Part shown: positions 62,219 to 64,000 of the stretch, one piece after another
How the letters are laid out: each line of letters starts with the position of its first letter
How positions within the stretch are numbered: the stretch's first letter is position 1
Source: Prevotella sp.
Lineage (GTDB): Bacteria; Bacteroidota; Bacteroidia; Bacteroidales; Bacteroidaceae
DNA length: 64,000 bases
Assembly (NCBI GenBank): GCA_017651265.1
Contig: JAGCDO010000033.1
Span: 1 to 64,000, forward strand
Reading direction: 5' to 3'
Notes under the pieces: model-generated
Database searches by the model: none
Told to the model about the DNA's origin: nothing
The model's input: only the letters and a program-made list of their open reading frames with translations
Program-made: the position numbers and the translations under genes

Positions 62219-63409
62219 TCAACTATATAACACGCCCAGTTCCTTCCCCACTTTGATGAAGGCAGCAATACATCGGTCAAGGTGTTCACGCTGATGTCCG
62301 GCTGATATCTGCACACGAATACGAGCCTGTTCCTTGGGTACCACAGGATAGTAGAAGCCAGTAACGTAGATTCCCTCCTCCTGCATCTTGGCAGCATACA
62401 CCTGTGAGAGCTTGGCATCATAGAGCATCACAGCACAGATAGCACTCTGCGTAGGTTTGATATCGAAGCCTGCAGCCATCATCTTGTCGCGGAAATAGTT
62501 CACGTTCTCTACCAGACGGTCGTGAATCTCATTACTCTCCTTCAGCATCTTGAACACCTCCAATGAGGCTCCGATAATGGCAGGGGCAAGGGAATTGGAG
62601 AAAAGATATGGACGACTGCGCTGTCGGAGCAGATCGATAATCTCCTTCCGTCCTGTGGTGAAGCCGCCAAGGGCACCGCCGAATGACTTACCCAACGTAC
62701 CGGTATAGATATCCACCCTACCATAGGTGTTGAAGAACTCGCTCACACCATGACCGGTTGCACCTACCACACCAGCCGAATGACTCTCATCCACCATTAC
62801 CAATGCATCATACTTCTCGGCCAGATCGCAGATCTTATCCACAGGAGCCACATTACCATCCATCGAGAACACGCCATCGGTCACGATGATACGGAAGCGC
62901 TGCGCCTGTGCTTCCTGTAAGCATTTCTCCAGCTCCGCCATATCGGCATTCGCATAACGGTAACGCTTCGCCTTACAGAGCCGCACGCCATCGATGATAG
63001 ATGCATGGTTCAGCGCATCAGAAATGATGGCATCCTCTTCCGTGAACAAGGGTTCAAACACACCACCGTTCGCATCAAAACAAGCCGCATAGAGAATCGT
63101 ATCATCGGTCTTGAAATAATCAGAAATGGCAGTCTCCAGTTCCTTGTGGATATCCTGTGTGCCGCAGATAAAGCGCACACTCGACATACCAAAGCCACGG
63201 CGGTCCATCATCTTCTTCGAAGCCTCAATCAGACGCGGATGGTCTGACAAGCCCAGATAGTTGTTGGCACAGAAGTTCAGCACCTCCTGTCCCTTCACTT
63301 GAATCGCTGCCCGCTGCGGGCTCTCAATCAATCGTTCCTCTTTGTAAAGTCCTGCTTCACGAATCTCAGCAAGTGTCTGCGTGAGATGTTCTTTCATTCT
63401 TCCGTACAT
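62219..63409 (-). CDS. kbl: Glycine C-acetyltransferase (2-amino-3-ketobutyrate CoA ligase)
   Basis: PLP enzyme of the alpha-oxoamine synthase family that cleaves 2-amino-3-oxobutyrate with CoA to glycine and acetyl-CoA. 396 residues, normal length. NFCANNYLGL at 45-54, DGVFSMDG at 178-185, PLP-ring Asp207 in MVDESHSAG, and catalytic Lys241 in GTLGKSFGGALGG. Divergent from a threonine dehydrogenase 192 bp away, so the two make up the threonine-to-glycine route. AONS-family relatives (BioF, serine palmitoyltransferase) are less likely given the close KBL motifs and the neighbour. Confidence 0.93.
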   Translation of the reverse strand: MYGRMKEHLTQTLAEIREAGLYKEERLIESPQRAAIQVKGQEVLNFCANNYLGLSDHPRLIEASKKMMDRRGFGMSSVRFICGTQDIHKELETAISDYFKTDDTILYAACFDANGGVFEPLFTEEDAIISDALNHASIIDGVRLCKAKRYRYANADMAELEKCLQEAQAQRFRIIVTDGVFSMDGNVAPVDKICDLAEKYDALVMVDESHSAGVVGATGHGVSEFFNTYGRVDIYTGTLGKSFGGALGGFTTGRKEIIDLLRQRSRPYLFSNSLAPAIIGASLEVFKMLKESNEIHDRLVENVNYFRDKMMAAGFDIKPTQSAICAVMLYDAKLSQVYAAKMQEEGIYVTGFYYPVVPKEQARIRVQISAGHQREHLDRCIAAFIKVGKELGVLYS

Positions 63410-63601
63410 AGGCTAATGATTTGTTAGAATTATGCTACAAAGTAAGACAAAAATTTCGAGAATTCCGCTGTTTCCACCAAGAATTTTGCGGAAAGAACTT
63501 GTTTTTATGTAATTTTTATGCTAAAAAGTGACAGATTGTCGAAAAAAAATATTTATTTTGCAGTTGAAATATAACTAATCTAACCTATTGATGACGATGA
63601 T

Positions 63602-64000
63602 ATGAAAAGAATCCTGGTGATAGGTTCAACTGGACAAATCGGTTCAGAGCTGACAAGAGAACTGAGAAGACGCTACGGCAACGAACATGTTGTAGCGGGT
63701 TACATTACTGGGGCAGAGCCTACCGGTGAACTGAAAGAGGGAGGACCTGCTGAACTGGCTGACGTAACCGACGGTGAGATGATTGCCCATGTGGTGAAGA
63801 AACACCGTATCGATGCCATCTACAACCTTGCTGCCCTGCTGTCGGTAGTGGCAGAATCGAAGCCCAAGTTGGCATGGAAGATTGGAATCGACGGTTTGTG
63901 GAATGTCTTGGAGGTGGCCCGTGAGAACCACTGCGCCGTGTTCACCCCCAGTAGTATCGGCTCGTTTGGCAAGCACACACCCCATCGGGGTACACCGCAA
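63602..64000 (+). CDS. tdh: SDR-type L-threonine 3-dehydrogenase, N-terminal part (runs off the window)
   Basis: 133 residues visible from the ATG at 63602, open to the end of the window. The extended-SDR Rossmann motif GSTGQIG is at 8-14; YNLAALLSVVAESKPKLAW and VFTPSSIGSFG follow the pattern of the short-chain threonine dehydrogenases of Bacteroidota. It oxidises threonine to 2-amino-3-oxobutyrate with NAD+, the substrate of kbl, which lies divergently upstream. The catalytic Tyr-x3-Lys lies beyond the window, so the identity rests on the N-terminal half and the neighbour. Confidence 0.85.
   Translation, partial: MKRILVIGSTGQIGSELTRELRRRYGNEHVVAGYITGAEPTGELKEGGPAELADVTDGEMIAHVVKKHRIDAIYNLAALLSVVAESKPKLAWKIGIDGLWNVLEVARENHCAVFTPSSIGSFGKHTPHRGTPQ

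Overview
The window is chromosomal DNA of a Bacteroidota bacterium, most likely of the Prevotella group. Evidence: five SusC/SusD pairs; lipoproteins with acidic residues just after the lipobox cysteine; secreted proteins ending in a T9SS-like tail (IYDLQGRRV...GIYIVNGKK); TAnnTTTG-type promoter boxes; almost no Shine-Dalgarno sequences; a SOTCase-type ornithine carbamoyltransferase. I saw no rRNA, tRNA, transposase, integrase or CRISPR array.

Layout. 1-1003: end of a secreted protein and a small DPWAD-repeat protein. 1196-5366 (minus): argR, a GNAT acetyltransferase, argG and argC, with a GxxExxY nuclease-like gene in a pair of 38-bp inverted repeats between argG and argC. 5595-7517 (minus): a secreted beta-sandwich protein. 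7866-24806 (plus): a 17-kb unit of FAS1 lipoprotein, SusC, SusD, FAS1, FAS1, SusC, SusD. 25084-32779 (plus): the other half of arginine/proline synthesis (argD, proC, XRE-cupin regulator, acyl-CoA ligase, YraN, proB, proA, argF'). 32939-42839: three paralogous two-gene modules, each a polytopic membrane protein overlapping by 4 bp a lipoprotein with one CxxCH haem-type motif and a TolB/PD40-like propeller. 43106-49749 (minus) and 50288-61978 (plus): two divergent SusCD loci with three SusCD pairs and two repeat-built surface lipoproteins. 62219-64000: kbl and the start of an SDR-type threonine dehydrogenase, divergent.

How the parts work together. The arg/pro genes make arginine through acylated (probably succinylated) intermediates and proline from glutamate; ArgR probably represses through an array of TTATGCA half-sites upstream of argR. 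The SusCD loci import unidentified ligands; no glycoside hydrolase or PUL regulator is present. kbl and tdh convert threonine to glycine and acetyl-CoA.

Most unusual is the density of short periodic repeats. (1) Seven arrays of a 9-bp unit with a CTAG core, all inside genes, all in frame and all within 28.2-42.4 kb; three encode lipoprotein signal peptides. (2) Heptad arrays, two inside proteins (argC, a membrane protein) and several ending 0-13 bp before start codons. (3) Two arrays of the palindrome TTCCCAnnnTGGGAA at exactly 22-bp period, and another 22-bp tandem repeat. (4) MITE-like inverted repeats in the arg operon, one enclosing the GxxExxY gene. (5) A GC-rich inverted pair that supplies the start codon of the acyl-CoA ligase. 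The triplicated membrane-protein/CxxCH-lipoprotein module and the CTAG arrays are the best candidates for something undescribed.
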